A DNA stretch of 64,000 nucleotides from Hydrogenophaga palleronii_A (lineage in GTDB: Bacteria > Pseudomonadota > Gammaproteobacteria > Burkholderiales > Burkholderiaceae_C). Below, in pieces: positions 32,410 through 40,091 of this stretch. The first letter of the stretch is position 1, and every line of letters begins with the position of its first letter. A program made the position numbers and the translations under genes. Under the pieces are notes generated by a model. It was not told where the DNA came from, did no database searches, and was given only the letters and a program-made list of their open reading frames with translations. The stretch is taken from the NCBI RefSeq assembly GCF_031457455.1, contig NZ_JAVDWU010000010.1, positions 186,001-250,000 on the forward strand, in the 5' to 3' direction.

Positions 32410-33449
32410 CCATCGACGGTTCCACCGGCGAAGGCGGTGGCCAGATCCTGCGCACCAGCCTGTCGCTCTCGATGATCACCGGCCAGCCGGTGCGCATCGA
32501 GCACATCCGCGCCAGGCGCCCCAAGCCAGGCCTGATGCGCCAGCACCTGGCTTGCGTGCTGGCGGCCCAGGCGATGAGTGGAGCGCAGGTGAGCGGGGCC
32601 GAACTGGGCTCGCAGACGCTGGTGTTCGAGCCGGGGGCGCTGCGCCCGGGCGAACACGCGTTTGCCATCGGCTCGGCCGGCAGCTGCCTGCTGGTTTTGC
32701 AGACGGTGCTGCCTGCGCTCATGCTGGCCCCCGCGCCGAGCCAGCTCAAGCTTTCGGGCGGCACGCACAACCCGCTGGCGCCCACCTTCCATTTCGTCGA
32801 GCGGGCGTTTCTGCCGCAGCTCGCGCGCCTGGGCGTGAAGGTGGAGGTGACGCTGCGCCGCCATGGGTTCTACCCTGCCGGTGGCGGTGAGATGCTGGCC
32901 CTGATCGAGCCTGCTGTGGGAGGTCTGCGCCCCTTCGATTTGCTGGATCGCGGTGCGGTGGGTGAAGCGTTTGCGGAGTCGCTGGTGGCGGCGGTGCCGC
33001 GCCGCGTGGCCGAGCGCGAGTTGTCTTTGCTCAAGGATGCCCTAGGCTGGGACGAGGGTCAGTTGCGTGTGCCCAACGTGCGGCAGAACGAAGGCCCAGG
33101 CAATGCGCTGATTGCGACGCTGGCGTTTGAACACGTGACCGAGGTGTTCACCAGCTTCGGTGAGAAGTCGGTGAGTTCGGAGCAGGTGGCCAGCCGGCTG
33201 CTGCGGCAGGTCAAGGCCTACCAGGACAGCACGGCAGCGGCCGGCCCTTACCTGGCCGACCAGTTGGCGCTGCCCTGGGCGCTGGCAGTCCACCAGGGCG
33301 GTCAGGCGGCGGCTTACAGCTGCAGCGAGATCACGGAGCACACGCGCACCAACCTCGACGTGATCCAGCGCTTTCTGCCGGTGGTGGCCGATGTCACGCG
33401 CGAAGGCGCACACCGCTGGCGGGTGGCCTGGACACCGCATCAGACTTGA
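32403..33449 (+). CDS. rtcA: RNA 3'-terminal phosphate cyclase RtcA
   Basis: 348 residues: DGSTGEGGGQILRTSLSLS (N-terminal cyclase motif), RPKPGLMRQHL, LSGGTHNPLAPTFHFVE, GFYPAGGGE, and the catalytic histidine in SEITEHTRTNL (~315). It converts RNA 3'-phosphate to 2',3'-cyclic phosphate via an adenylylated histidine, producing an RtcB substrate. Last gene of the operon; its 3' end overlaps the convergent ferredoxin gene by 10 bp. Confidence 0.96.
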   Translation: MLTIDGSTGEGGGQILRTSLSLSMITGQPVRIEHIRARRPKPGLMRQHLACVLAAQAMSGAQVSGAELGSQTLVFEPGALRPGEHAFAIGSAGSCLLVLQTVLPALMLAPAPSQLKLSGGTHNPLAPTFHFVERAFLPQLARLGVKVEVTLRRHGFYPAGGGEMLALIEPAVGGLRPFDLLDRGAVGEAFAESLVAAVPRRVAERELSLLKDALGWDEGQLRVPNVRQNEGPGNALIATLAFEHVTEVFTSFGEKSVSSEQVASRLLRQVKAYQDSTAAAGPYLADQLALPWALAVHQGGQAAAYSCSEITEHTRTNLDVIQRFLPVVADVTREGAHRWRVAWTPHQT

Positions 33450-33664
33450 AGGGTTGCTCGCGCCATCGTGATCGCTTCGAACGGGCACTTCACCGCGCAC
33501 CTGGCGCAGCCCGTGCAGCCGGCCTCGTCGTGCAGGTGAGAAAACTTCTTCCATTTCTCAACCTCTAGCGACAGCACGTGAGGCGGGCACGCAGCCACAC
33601 ACCAGCCGCAACCGGTGCACCGGGTCTTGTCGATGACAGGCAGTGCCTTGCGTTCGCTCGCCAT
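33440..33664 (-). CDS. Small 2[4Fe-4S] ferredoxin-type protein
   Basis: 74 residues with two clusters of cysteines: CTGCGWCVAACP (~16-27) and CTGCARCAVKCP (~50-61), the CxxCxxCxxxCP pattern for two [4Fe-4S] clusters. It probably shuttles electrons; the partner is unknown. It lies divergently, 20 bp from the CoA-binding protein gene, and is convergent with rtcA, so it is not part of the repair operon. Confidence 0.92.
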   Translation of the reverse strand: MASERKALPVIDKTRCTGCGWCVAACPPHVLSLEVEKWKKFSHLHDEAGCTGCARCAVKCPFEAITMARATLQV

Positions 33665-33684
33665 GGCGTTATTGTGTCGGCATC

Positions 33685-34152
33685 ATGCAAGACGATATTC
33701 CCACCCTGCGCCGCATCCTTCAACGTGACCGCACCATCGCCGTGGTCGGTCTTTCGGCCGAATGGCACCGGCCGAGCTTCTTCGCCGCCAAATACATGCA
33801 GGATCACGGCTACCGCATCGTGCCGGTGAACCCGAAGTACCCCGAGATCCTGGGCGAAAAAAGCTATGCGCGGCTGGAGGACATTCCGTTCCCGGTGGAC
33901 ATGGTCGACGTGTTCCGCAAGGAGGGGGAGATTCCACCCATTGCGAAGAGCGCGGTGGCCATTGGCGCAAAAAGCCTGTGGCAGCAGTTGGGCCTGAGAA
34001 GTGAAGAGGCCGACCGCATCGCCACCAAAGCGGGCATGGATTCCATCTGGGACCGCTGCGTGAAGATCGAACACGCGCGCCTGTTCGGCGGCCTCAACTG
34101 GGCGGGCGTGAACACCAAGGTCATCTCGGCTCAGCGGCCGAAGCAGGGGTGA
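33685..34152 (+). CDS. CoA-binding domain protein (YccU-like)
   Basis: 155 residues forming a Rossmann-like CoA-binding domain: TIAVVGLSAEWHRPSFFAAKYMQDHGYRIVPVNPKY and VDMVDVFRKEGEIPPIAKSAVAIGAKSLWQQLG, matching the YccU-type family related to the succinyl-CoA synthetase alpha subunit. Exact role unknown. ATG 33685 starts at the first helix. Its stop lies 5 nt before the metY start, and the shared AGGGG site suggests the two are co-expressed. Confidence 0.9.
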   Translation: MQDDIPTLRRILQRDRTIAVVGLSAEWHRPSFFAAKYMQDHGYRIVPVNPKYPEILGEKSYARLEDIPFPVDMVDVFRKEGEIPPIAKSAVAIGAKSLWQQLGLRSEEADRIATKAGMDSIWDRCVKIEHARLFGGLNWAGVNTKVISAQRPKQG

Positions 34153-34157
34153 GCGCT

Positions 34158-35468
34158 ATGGCCGACCGCAACTTCCAGCCAGAAACCCTGGCCATTCACG
34201 CCGGGCAGATTCCCGACGCGGCCACTGGCGCCCGCGCCCTGCCCATCTACCAGACCACTAGCTTCGTGTTCGACAGCGCTGACCACGCCGCCAGCCTGTT
34301 CAATTTGCAAACCTTTGGCAATGTGTATTCGCGCCTCTCCAACCCCACCGTGGCCGCGCTGGAAGAGCGCGTGGCTGCACTGGAGGGTGCGCGTGCTGCC
34401 GTGGCCTGTGCCAGCGGCATGGCGGCCGAAACGCTGGCCCTCACCACCTTGCTGCAGGCGGGAGACCATGTGGTGGCGGCCGGTGCGCTGTACGGCGGCA
34501 GTGTGACCATGCTGGCGGTGAACCTGCGCAAGTTCGGCATCACCACCACCTTCGTGGACGCCACGAGTCCCGACGCTTTCGCCGCCGCCATCGAACCGAA
34601 CACGCGCGCCATCTACGCCGAAACCCTGGGCAATCCCAGCATGGTGGTGCTCGACATCGCCGCCATCGCCGAGGTGGCCCACGCCCACGGCCTGCCGCTG
34701 ATCGTGGACAACACCGTGCCCAGCCCCTTCCTGTGCAACCCGGTGGCCCTGGGCGCCGACATCGTCATCCACAGCGCCACCAAGTACCTGGCGGGTCACG
34801 GAACCACGCTGGGGGGCGTGGTGGTCGAAGGCGGCAACTTCCCATGGGACAACGGCAAGTTTCCAGGCATGACCGAGCCCTCGCCCGGCTACCACGGCGT
34901 GAAGTTCTACGAGACCTTTGGCAACTTCGGTTTCACCATGCGCTGCCGCATGGAAGGCCTGCGCGTGTTCGGCGCGGCGCTGGCACCCACCAGCGCCTGG
35001 CAGATCCTGCAGGGCGTGGAAACCTTGCCGCTGCGCATGGAGCGCCACTGCAGCAACGCACTGGCCGTGGCCCGCTACCTGCAGGACGATCCGCGCGTGA
35101 GCTGGGTCAACTATCCCGGTCTGCCCGACCACCCGCAGCACGAACTGATGAAACGCCAGATGCGCGGTGCCTCCGGGCTGCTGGCCTTTGGGGTGAAGGC
35201 GGGTGGACAGGGTGGCATGGAGGCCGGTGTGCGCTTCATTGAAAGCGCCCAGTTCATGAGCCACCTGGTCAACATTGGCGACACGCGCACCCTGATCAGC
35301 CACCCCGCCAGCACCACCCACCGCCAGCTCGATGCCGAGCAGCAGATCGCCGCCGGTGTGCTGCCCGACATGGTTCGCATCTCGGTGGGGCTGGAGCACA
35401 TCGACGACATCCTCTGGGACATCGACCAGGCGCTTTCAAAAGCCGTTGACCGCCACGCAACGGGTTGA
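34158..35468 (+). CDS. metY: O-acetylhomoserine sulfhydrylase (MetY type)
   Basis: 436 residues, Cys/Met metabolism PLP enzyme: GNVYSRLSNPT, ACASGMAAETLALTTLLQAGDHVV, the PLP lysine in HSATKYLAGHGTTLGG (~208-215) and SVGLEHIDDILWDIDQAL at the C-terminus. The length (~430) and internal insertions fit O-acetylhomoserine aminocarboxypropyltransferase, which makes homocysteine from O-acetylhomoserine and sulfide. ATG 34158 is 8 nt after AGGGG; a GTG at 34149 overlaps the previous stop. A hairpin follows at 35467-35487. Confidence 0.94.
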   Translation: MADRNFQPETLAIHAGQIPDAATGARALPIYQTTSFVFDSADHAASLFNLQTFGNVYSRLSNPTVAALEERVAALEGARAAVACASGMAAETLALTTLLQAGDHVVAAGALYGGSVTMLAVNLRKFGITTTFVDATSPDAFAAAIEPNTRAIYAETLGNPSMVVLDIAAIAEVAHAHGLPLIVDNTVPSPFLCNPVALGADIVIHSATKYLAGHGTTLGGVVVEGGNFPWDNGKFPGMTEPSPGYHGVKFYETFGNFGFTMRCRMEGLRVFGAALAPTSAWQILQGVETLPLRMERHCSNALAVARYLQDDPRVSWVNYPGLPDHPQHELMKRQMRGASGLLAFGVKAGGQGGMEAGVRFIESAQFMSHLVNIGDTRTLISHPASTTHRQLDAEQQIAAGVLPDMVRISVGLEHIDDILWDIDQALSKAVDRHATG

Positions 35469-35487
35469 TCGCCGCCATGTGGCGATC
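35467..35487. terminator. Hairpin between metY and the convergent kinase gene
   Basis: GATCGCC / GGCGATC, a 7-bp stem with a 7-nt loop, overlaps the metY stop. It has no T-run, so termination is only possible, not clear. Confidence 0.35.
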
Positions 35488-35506
35488 GGAGGTGAACCAC
35501 TGGGGT

Positions 35507-36874
35507 TCAGGCGGTGACGGGGGTCGTGTGCTGAGGCGCCGCCGGTTTTGTCCGCAGCGGCAGTTCGGCGCTGATGCGCGTGCCCTGCCCAGGGCTGCTG
35601 GCAATGGTGAGCCGCCCTGCATGCGCCTCCACGCGCACCCGCATGCCGGTGAGGCCGTGGTGGCCGGCACCCACGTCGTTCACCTCGAAGCCCTTGCCGT
35701 CGTCGCGCACCGTCACCACCGCCCGGTTGTCGCGTTGCTCCAGCGTCACCCACACATGGCGGGCGCGGGCGTACTTGCTGATGTTGGTCAGCGATTCCTG
35801 CACCAGCCGGTACACGGTGAGCTCGGACTCCTTGTCCAGCGACACTGCCGACAGGGTGTGGTCCACGGGAATGTTCAGTGAAGTCGCTGCGTCCTCGCAC
35901 AGCACCTCCAGCGCCGCCACCAGGCCCAGCTGGTCCAGGGATGACGGCCTCAGGTTCTCGACGATGCGCCGCTTCACCGCAATGCTCTCATTGAGCCTCT
36001 GTTCAATGCCGCTGGCCCGTTCCAGGGCCACGGCGGGCACGTCGGGCACCCGTCGCAGGCGCGCGAGTTCAAGCTTCATGGCGGTGAGCAGACCGCCCAT
36101 CTCGTCGTGCAGCTCACGCGCCAAGCGACTTCTTTCGTCTTCACGTGTGTTGACCAGGTAGCCGGCCAGTTCGCGCAGCTCGGCGGTGCGCAGTGCGATC
36201 TGGTGGGCCAGGTATTCGCTTTCGCGGGCCTTCTGCTCGTCGATCTCGCGCAGCTGACGCAGGAACAGGCCCAGTGCCACCAACGAGACCACCACCGCCA
36301 GATGCAAGGCGAGTCGGTTGAGCAGAATGGCGTCGAAGAGCGAGGCGCGGGCGGTGTTCTGCACCGCTTCTGCGCGTTCGAGCACCGCATCAAAATCCTG
36401 CCGCAGTTCGGCGAGGTCGGCGCGCCCGCGATCGCTGCTGGCCAGCGTACGTGCGCGCACCCGCTGGCCTTCTCCGACGGCGGCCACCCACTCGTTCATT
36501 TCGGCGACCCGGTCGGCAATGCGGGTGCGCACGGCTTCCACCGAAACAATGCGCTGCGGGTCCACGCTGGCAATGAGCTGGAAGGCGCCGCGCTGCACCT
36601 CGTCAAGCTCGGCCAGCGAGTTGCGGTAGGCATCCAGATCGGTCGCGTTGCCGTTGAGCAGGTAAGCCCGCGCCGCGGTCTCGGCGTCGGTCAGGGCCTG
36701 CAGGGTGTTGGCGGCTTTCAGGTGGGCGTCGGTCAGGGAAATGCCGCGTTCCAGCGTGGCATGCGAATGCTGGTAGGTGCTTTCGTTCACCGCCACGGTG
36801 ATCACGGCCAGAGCCACCACCACCGGCATCACGTAACGCGTGCGCACCACGCGTTCAATGGACGACTTGATCAT
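35507..36874 (-). CDS. Membrane sensor histidine kinase (CHASE3, HisKA_3)
   Basis: 455 residues. Transmembrane helix ~14-33, periplasmic CHASE3-like four-helix domain (~37-180; RAYLLNGNATDLDAY), second helix ~188-208, dimerisation/phospho-acceptor HisKA_3 with RSRLARELHDEMGGLL (His ~255), and the HATPase with DDGKGFE and SSPGQGTRISAELPL. This is the NarX/UhpB class, which normally phosphorylates LuxR-type regulators; the NarL-type regulator at 39.1 kb is a plausible partner, as is the receiver-only protein just upstream. Confidence 0.92.
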   Translation of the reverse strand: MIKSSIERVVRTRYVMPVVVALAVITVAVNESTYQHSHATLERGISLTDAHLKAANTLQALTDAETAARAYLLNGNATDLDAYRNSLAELDEVQRGAFQLIASVDPQRIVSVEAVRTRIADRVAEMNEWVAAVGEGQRVRARTLASSDRGRADLAELRQDFDAVLERAEAVQNTARASLFDAILLNRLALHLAVVVSLVALGLFLRQLREIDEQKARESEYLAHQIALRTAELRELAGYLVNTREDERSRLARELHDEMGGLLTAMKLELARLRRVPDVPAVALERASGIEQRLNESIAVKRRIVENLRPSSLDQLGLVAALEVLCEDAATSLNIPVDHTLSAVSLDKESELTVYRLVQESLTNISKYARARHVWVTLEQRDNRAVVTVRDDGKGFEVNDVGAGHHGLTGMRVRVEAHAGRLTIASSPGQGTRISAELPLRTKPAAPQHTTPVTA

Positions 36875-36949
36875 GGATTCGTGTGGCCAGGGCTGTTGCT
36901 GAGCCAGCCAGCTCGCACAAGAAAGAAAAACCGGTGGCCTCTCACCCCT

Positions 36950-37354
36950 TCAGCCCAGGGCACCAGGCGCGGTGGTCGTGCCATCGGCCACATGGGCGCA
37001 ATAGGCGATCAACTCGTCCAGCTCGCACGATTTGTCGAACACCCGGTCGGCACCCAGCGCCGCGCACCGGCGCCTGATGTCGGCAGAGGCGTAGTTGGTC
37101 AGAACCACACGGCGCACCGCCAGGTCATCGTCCTTCGCCGCCTGCAGCACCCCAAGGCCGGAACCGTTGAGAAGAAAGATGTCGATGATCAGCAGGTCTA
37201 CCTGATTGCCTTCCTCGCGCAGCCACTGCACCGCGCTGGCCTCATCCGCCGCACTCCCCACCACTTCGACGCTGGTGAGTTCTTCCAGCGTGGACACGAG
37301 GTTCTCATAGATGAGTGGGTTGTCCTCGACGATGAAGGTTTTCAGAGTGGACAT
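36950..37354 (-). CDS. Stand-alone response-regulator receiver protein
   Basis: 134 residues, just a CheY-like receiver: acidic pair ED (10-11), phospho-acceptor D in LLIIDIF (~58), conserved T in VVLTNY (~86) and K in VFDKS (~108). No output domain. It lies 75 bp upstream of the histidine kinase on the same strand, so it may be a phosphate sink or connector for that kinase. Confidence 0.9.
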   Translation of the reverse strand: MSTLKTFIVEDNPLIYENLVSTLEELTSVEVVGSAADEASAVQWLREEGNQVDLLIIDIFLLNGSGLGVLQAAKDDDLAVRRVVLTNYASADIRRRCAALGADRVFDKSCELDELIAYCAHVADGTTTAPGALG

Positions 37355-37484
37355 GGTCGATGCTTGAAGCGATGGTCCGGCCTGAGGTGGCCGACCTCCT
37401 CGACCTGAGTGGGTGTTGCCAGCCGCCAGGGTGCAGGTCAGTCACCAAGCGCTCGGCAATATTTTGTTTCATTGGCGACAGGTT

Positions 37485-37508
37485 GTCTGTAGGACGTGGC
37501 CTACAGAC
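37485..37508. promoter_or_regulatory. Perfect inverted repeat upstream of the receiver gene
   Basis: GTCTGTAGG - 6 nt - CCTACAGAC (37485-37493 / 37500-37508). It lies ~130 bp upstream of the receiver gene start. A TGTAGGAC core also occurs at 38910-38917 near the NarL-type regulator, so it may be a shared operator; unproven. Confidence 0.45.
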
Positions 37509-37509
37509 T

Positions 37510-37537
37510 GAGGCCGACCTTGCGAAAGGACGGCCTC
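37510..37537. terminator. Hairpin just downstream of the first BON gene
   Basis: GAGGCCG-A-CCTT / AAGG-A-CGGCCTC, 7 + 4 bp with one A/A mismatch, lies 8 nt past the BON-gene stop. There is no clear T-run on the minus strand, so termination is plausible only. Confidence 0.4.
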
Positions 37538-37544
37538 TTCAGGT

Positions 37545-37856
37545 TTACTGAACGATGATGTCGTTGCGAACCGACTTCACGCCCGGTGTGGACCTGGCCA
37601 GGGTTTCGGCATGAGAGCGTTCCACGCTCGTCTTCGCGAAACCTGAGAGCTGCACCGTGCCGTTGAGGGATTCCACCTTGATCGCCAGTGCGCTGACCGT
37701 CGGGTCTTTGGCAAAGCTGGCTTTCACCCGCGTGGTGATGGTGGCGTCATCGACAAACGACCCCACTGTTTGCTGATCGCGCGCCACGGCACAACCTGTG
37801 AGCTGAACAACAGAAAAAGCGGCTGCAACAGCCAATACGGCATGAGCAATTTTCAT
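37545..37856 (-). CDS. BON-domain lipoprotein (OsmY-like)
   Basis: 103 residues from ATG 37856: a signal peptide with lipobox LTGC (Cys ~20) and one BON domain (TITTRVKASFAKDPTVSALAIKVESLNGTVQLSGFA). BON proteins bind phospholipid or peptidoglycan and protect the envelope under osmotic stress. The start is followed by a typical lipoprotein signal; upstream in-frame codons look non-coding. Clustered with a second BON gene and CsbD on the same strand. Confidence 0.88.
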   Translation of the reverse strand: MKIAHAVLAVAAAFSVVQLTGCAVARDQQTVGSFVDDATITTRVKASFAKDPTVSALAIKVESLNGTVQLSGFAKTSVERSHAETLARSTPGVKSVRNDIIVQ

Positions 37857-37940
37857 GATTTCCTCCAGAAAGTCAGGAGGGTGGATGGCGGCGCCACTGG
37901 CGGCCATCCCCCTGTAAAGCGTCAAACGTCAGGGCGCTGC

Positions 37941-38393
37941 TTAGCTGTCCTTTTTCACAACCAGCCGGTTATCAACAGCCACCACGCCGTCAACGGCGGT
38001 CACCAGGCTCGTTGCGCGCTCACGGGCGTTTTCATCGGGTGCTGCGCCGGTCAGCTCAACACGGCCTGCTTCGGTGTCCACGTCGATGTCCATTACGCTG
38101 AGCGCACCATCTGCGGCGAGCGCAGCCTGCACCTTGGCGGTGATGGCCATGTCGTTCGCGCCTTCGGCAATGGCTTCACCAGCGCCTCGGTTGTCCTGGT
38201 TGTTCATGCCTTCCTGTGCGGGGGCCACGGGCTGGTTGAGCGTCGACTCGGCTGTGGTAGCCGGGGCCGGGGCCGATGTCATCGGCGCCTGATCCACTTG
38301 ACCAACGGTGTCGTCCTTCTGGCCACATGCGGCCATCAGGGCAGTGGCTGCAGCGGCAGCGATCAGAGCGGTGTAGCGTTTGGCGTATTTCAT
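37941..38393 (-). CDS. BON-domain lipoprotein with Ala/Pro/Gln-rich linker
   Basis: 150 residues from ATG 38393. Signal peptide with lipobox LMAAC (Cys ~23), a disordered linker (~25-80) and a C-terminal BON domain (~80-148; MAITAKVQAALAADGALSVMDIDVDTEAGRVELTG). Outer-membrane or periplasmic stress protein by family. It precedes the first BON gene by 84 bp on the same strand. Confidence 0.87.
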   Translation of the reverse strand: MKYAKRYTALIAAAAATALMAACGQKDDTVGQVDQAPMTSAPAPATTAESTLNQPVAPAQEGMNNQDNRGAGEAIAEGANDMAITAKVQAALAADGALSVMDIDVDTEAGRVELTGAAPDENARERATSLVTAVDGVVAVDNRLVVKKDS

Positions 38394-38521
38394 GATGGTT
38401 TCCTTTGATTTCCGCCGGGACTCCGACGGGTGATTCAACAATATGCGTGTGGGAAAAGCTTGTCGGTCAGACCGCAAGACGTGGCCGCGTCGGACATCGC
38501 CGACACAGACATCGTTCAGGC

Positions 38522-38770
38522 TCAAACCCTGTCCATGGGGCGAGTGGCGCTTGGCTGATCCAGCCAGTCGTCACCCAGCTTGCGCTCCCATTCGGTGACT
38601 TGACGCTCGGCTTCGTCCTTGGCGCAACCGTAGCGCTCCTGGATCTTGCCGGCGAGCTGTTCGCGGCGGCCGGCCACCACGTCGAAGTCATCGTCAGTGA
38701 GCTTGCCCCACTGCTCCTTGACTTTGCCTTTGGCTTGTTTCCAGTTGCCTTTGACTCGATCCCAGTTCAT
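38522..38770 (-). CDS. CsbD-family stress protein
   Basis: 82 residues from ATG 38770 (GGAG site upstream). N-terminal CsbD domain: MNWDRVKGNWKQAKGKVKEQWGKLTDDD, then AGRREQLAGKIQERYGCAKDEAERQ. These small, highly charged proteins accumulate in general stress; their biochemical role is unknown. Unlike most members it has ~15 extra residues at the C-terminus (WLDQPSATRPMDRV). Confidence 0.92.
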   Translation of the reverse strand: MNWDRVKGNWKQAKGKVKEQWGKLTDDDFDVVAGRREQLAGKIQERYGCAKDEAERQVTEWERKLGDDWLDQPSATRPMDRV

Positions 38771-39099
38771 ATGCTTCTCCTTGAATGAGGGTGAGAGTTG
38801 TGGGTCGTTGGATATATCAACCCCGGCCTGCGCCGTTTGCAGCGCGTTGCCGTGAATGAACTTTAGGTGGGGTGCGGTTGTGCAGCTGTCGGTCAATCGG
38901 CAGGCTCGTTGTAGGACAACGCCGATGCGAAGAGAGCGTCGACGTGGAAGCGAGGGGGAGGAACGGCTGGAGGCTTTGCCGTCGCCCGGCCTGCGGCGAC
39001 AATTCGATCACCCGACGACCCCGGGTCCTTCGAAGGTATTCCGTAGATGGTCTATCGAAGGCCTGTTAGATTTTCGGCATCCCATTCACCGAGAGTCCC
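38771..39099. promoter_or_regulatory. Divergent control region between csbD-like and NarL-type genes
   Basis: No coding sequence. Positions 38907-38921 hold a perfect dyad CGTTGT-AGG-ACAACG. The csbD side carries GTTGATATATCCAAC (minus strand, ~38812-38826), a possible -10 region or operator. Both genes could be controlled from here. Confidence 0.45.
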
Positions 39100-39735
39100 A
39101 TGATCAAAGTAGGCATCGTCGACGACCACGCCATCGTTCGCACCGGCTTGCGCCAGTTTCTTTCCGAACACGTGGACCTGCGCGTCGTGGGAGAAGCCAA
39201 CGATGGTCGTGAGGCCTTGGAGCTGGTGCGCGAAGCCGAGGTGGACGTGCTGCTGATGGACATCTCCATGCCCGAACACGGCGGTGTGGACGCGCTGCAG
39301 GCCATTAAGGCTCGCTATCCCGACCTGGCCGTGCTCATTCTCAGCGGCTTTCCGGAAGCCCAGTACGCCACCACCCTGTTGCGCTTTGGCGCCAGCGGTT
39401 ATCTGAACAAGGAGTGCCCGCCCGAAGAGATCGTGGAAGCCATCCGGGTGGTCGCACGCGGGCGCCGCTACATCAGCCCGGCCGTGGCCGAGCTGCTCGC
39501 CGACAGCGCGCTGGGAGGCGGGGAAGACCGCCCCCTGCACGAACAACTGTCGGAACGCGAAATGCAGGTGTTCCTGCGCCTCGCCCAGGGAGAGACCATT
39601 GGTGCGATGGCCGAAGCCATGTTCCTCAGCGTCAAGACCGTGAGCACCTACCGCACCCGCGTGATGCAGAAGCTCAAGCTGAACAGCAACAGCGATCTCA
39701 CCTATTACGCGGTCAAGAACGGACTCATTCAGTAA
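39100..39735 (+). CDS. NarL/LuxR-type response regulator
   Basis: 211 residues. Receiver domain (1-120) with DD (8-9), phospho-acceptor D in LLMDISMP (~54) and K in YLNKE (~104); C-terminal LuxR HTH (~150-205) with LSEREMQVFLRLAQGETIGAMAEAMFLSVKTVSTYRTRVMQKL. The natural output partner for a HisKA_3 kinase such as the one at 35.5 kb. Sits beside stress genes that it may control. Its 3' end runs into a dispersed repeat. Confidence 0.93.
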   Translation: MIKVGIVDDHAIVRTGLRQFLSEHVDLRVVGEANDGREALELVREAEVDVLLMDISMPEHGGVDALQAIKARYPDLAVLILSGFPEAQYATTLLRFGASGYLNKECPPEEIVEAIRVVARGRRYISPAVAELLADSALGGGEDRPLHEQLSEREMQVFLRLAQGETIGAMAEAMFLSVKTVSTYRTRVMQKLKLNSNSDLTYYAVKNGLIQ

Positions 39736-40091
39736 CACCCCCTGCGCCGCTGACACGGCTTCCCCCTCTCTGGCGCGCCGTTGGCGCTTGGAGGGGGACG
39801 GCACCCGTGGCCTGGCAAAGCCAGTTCCACGGTGCCCCTGGTCCGGGCTTCCCCTCGTTCGCTGCGCGTGAGTTCAGCACCGACCAGAACAGCTCAGCCA
39901 ACGAGGGGAAGCTTTGCCAAGGCGCGAAGCGGCACAGAGGGGAATACCGAAAACTTTCCGGAGCGAAATGCCCCATCCAGGGCACCCGTGGAACCGGCTT
40001 TGCCGGGCCACTGGGTGCGTCCCCCTCCAAGCGCCGAAGGCGCGCCAGAGAGGGGGGAAGCTGCGTCAGCGGCGCAGGGGGGTGCCTCCAG
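39736..40091. repeat. Pair of inverted dispersed repeats between the response regulator and phospholipase D genes
   Basis: A copy at ~39737-39830 (CCCCCTGCGCCGCTGACACGG arm, GGAGGGGGACGGCACCCGTGG arm) is mirrored by an inverted copy at ~39985-40088 ending GCGCAGGGGGGTG. Between them lies a further CTTCCCCTCGTT / AACGAGGGGAAG inverted pair. No gene. Confidence 0.75.
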
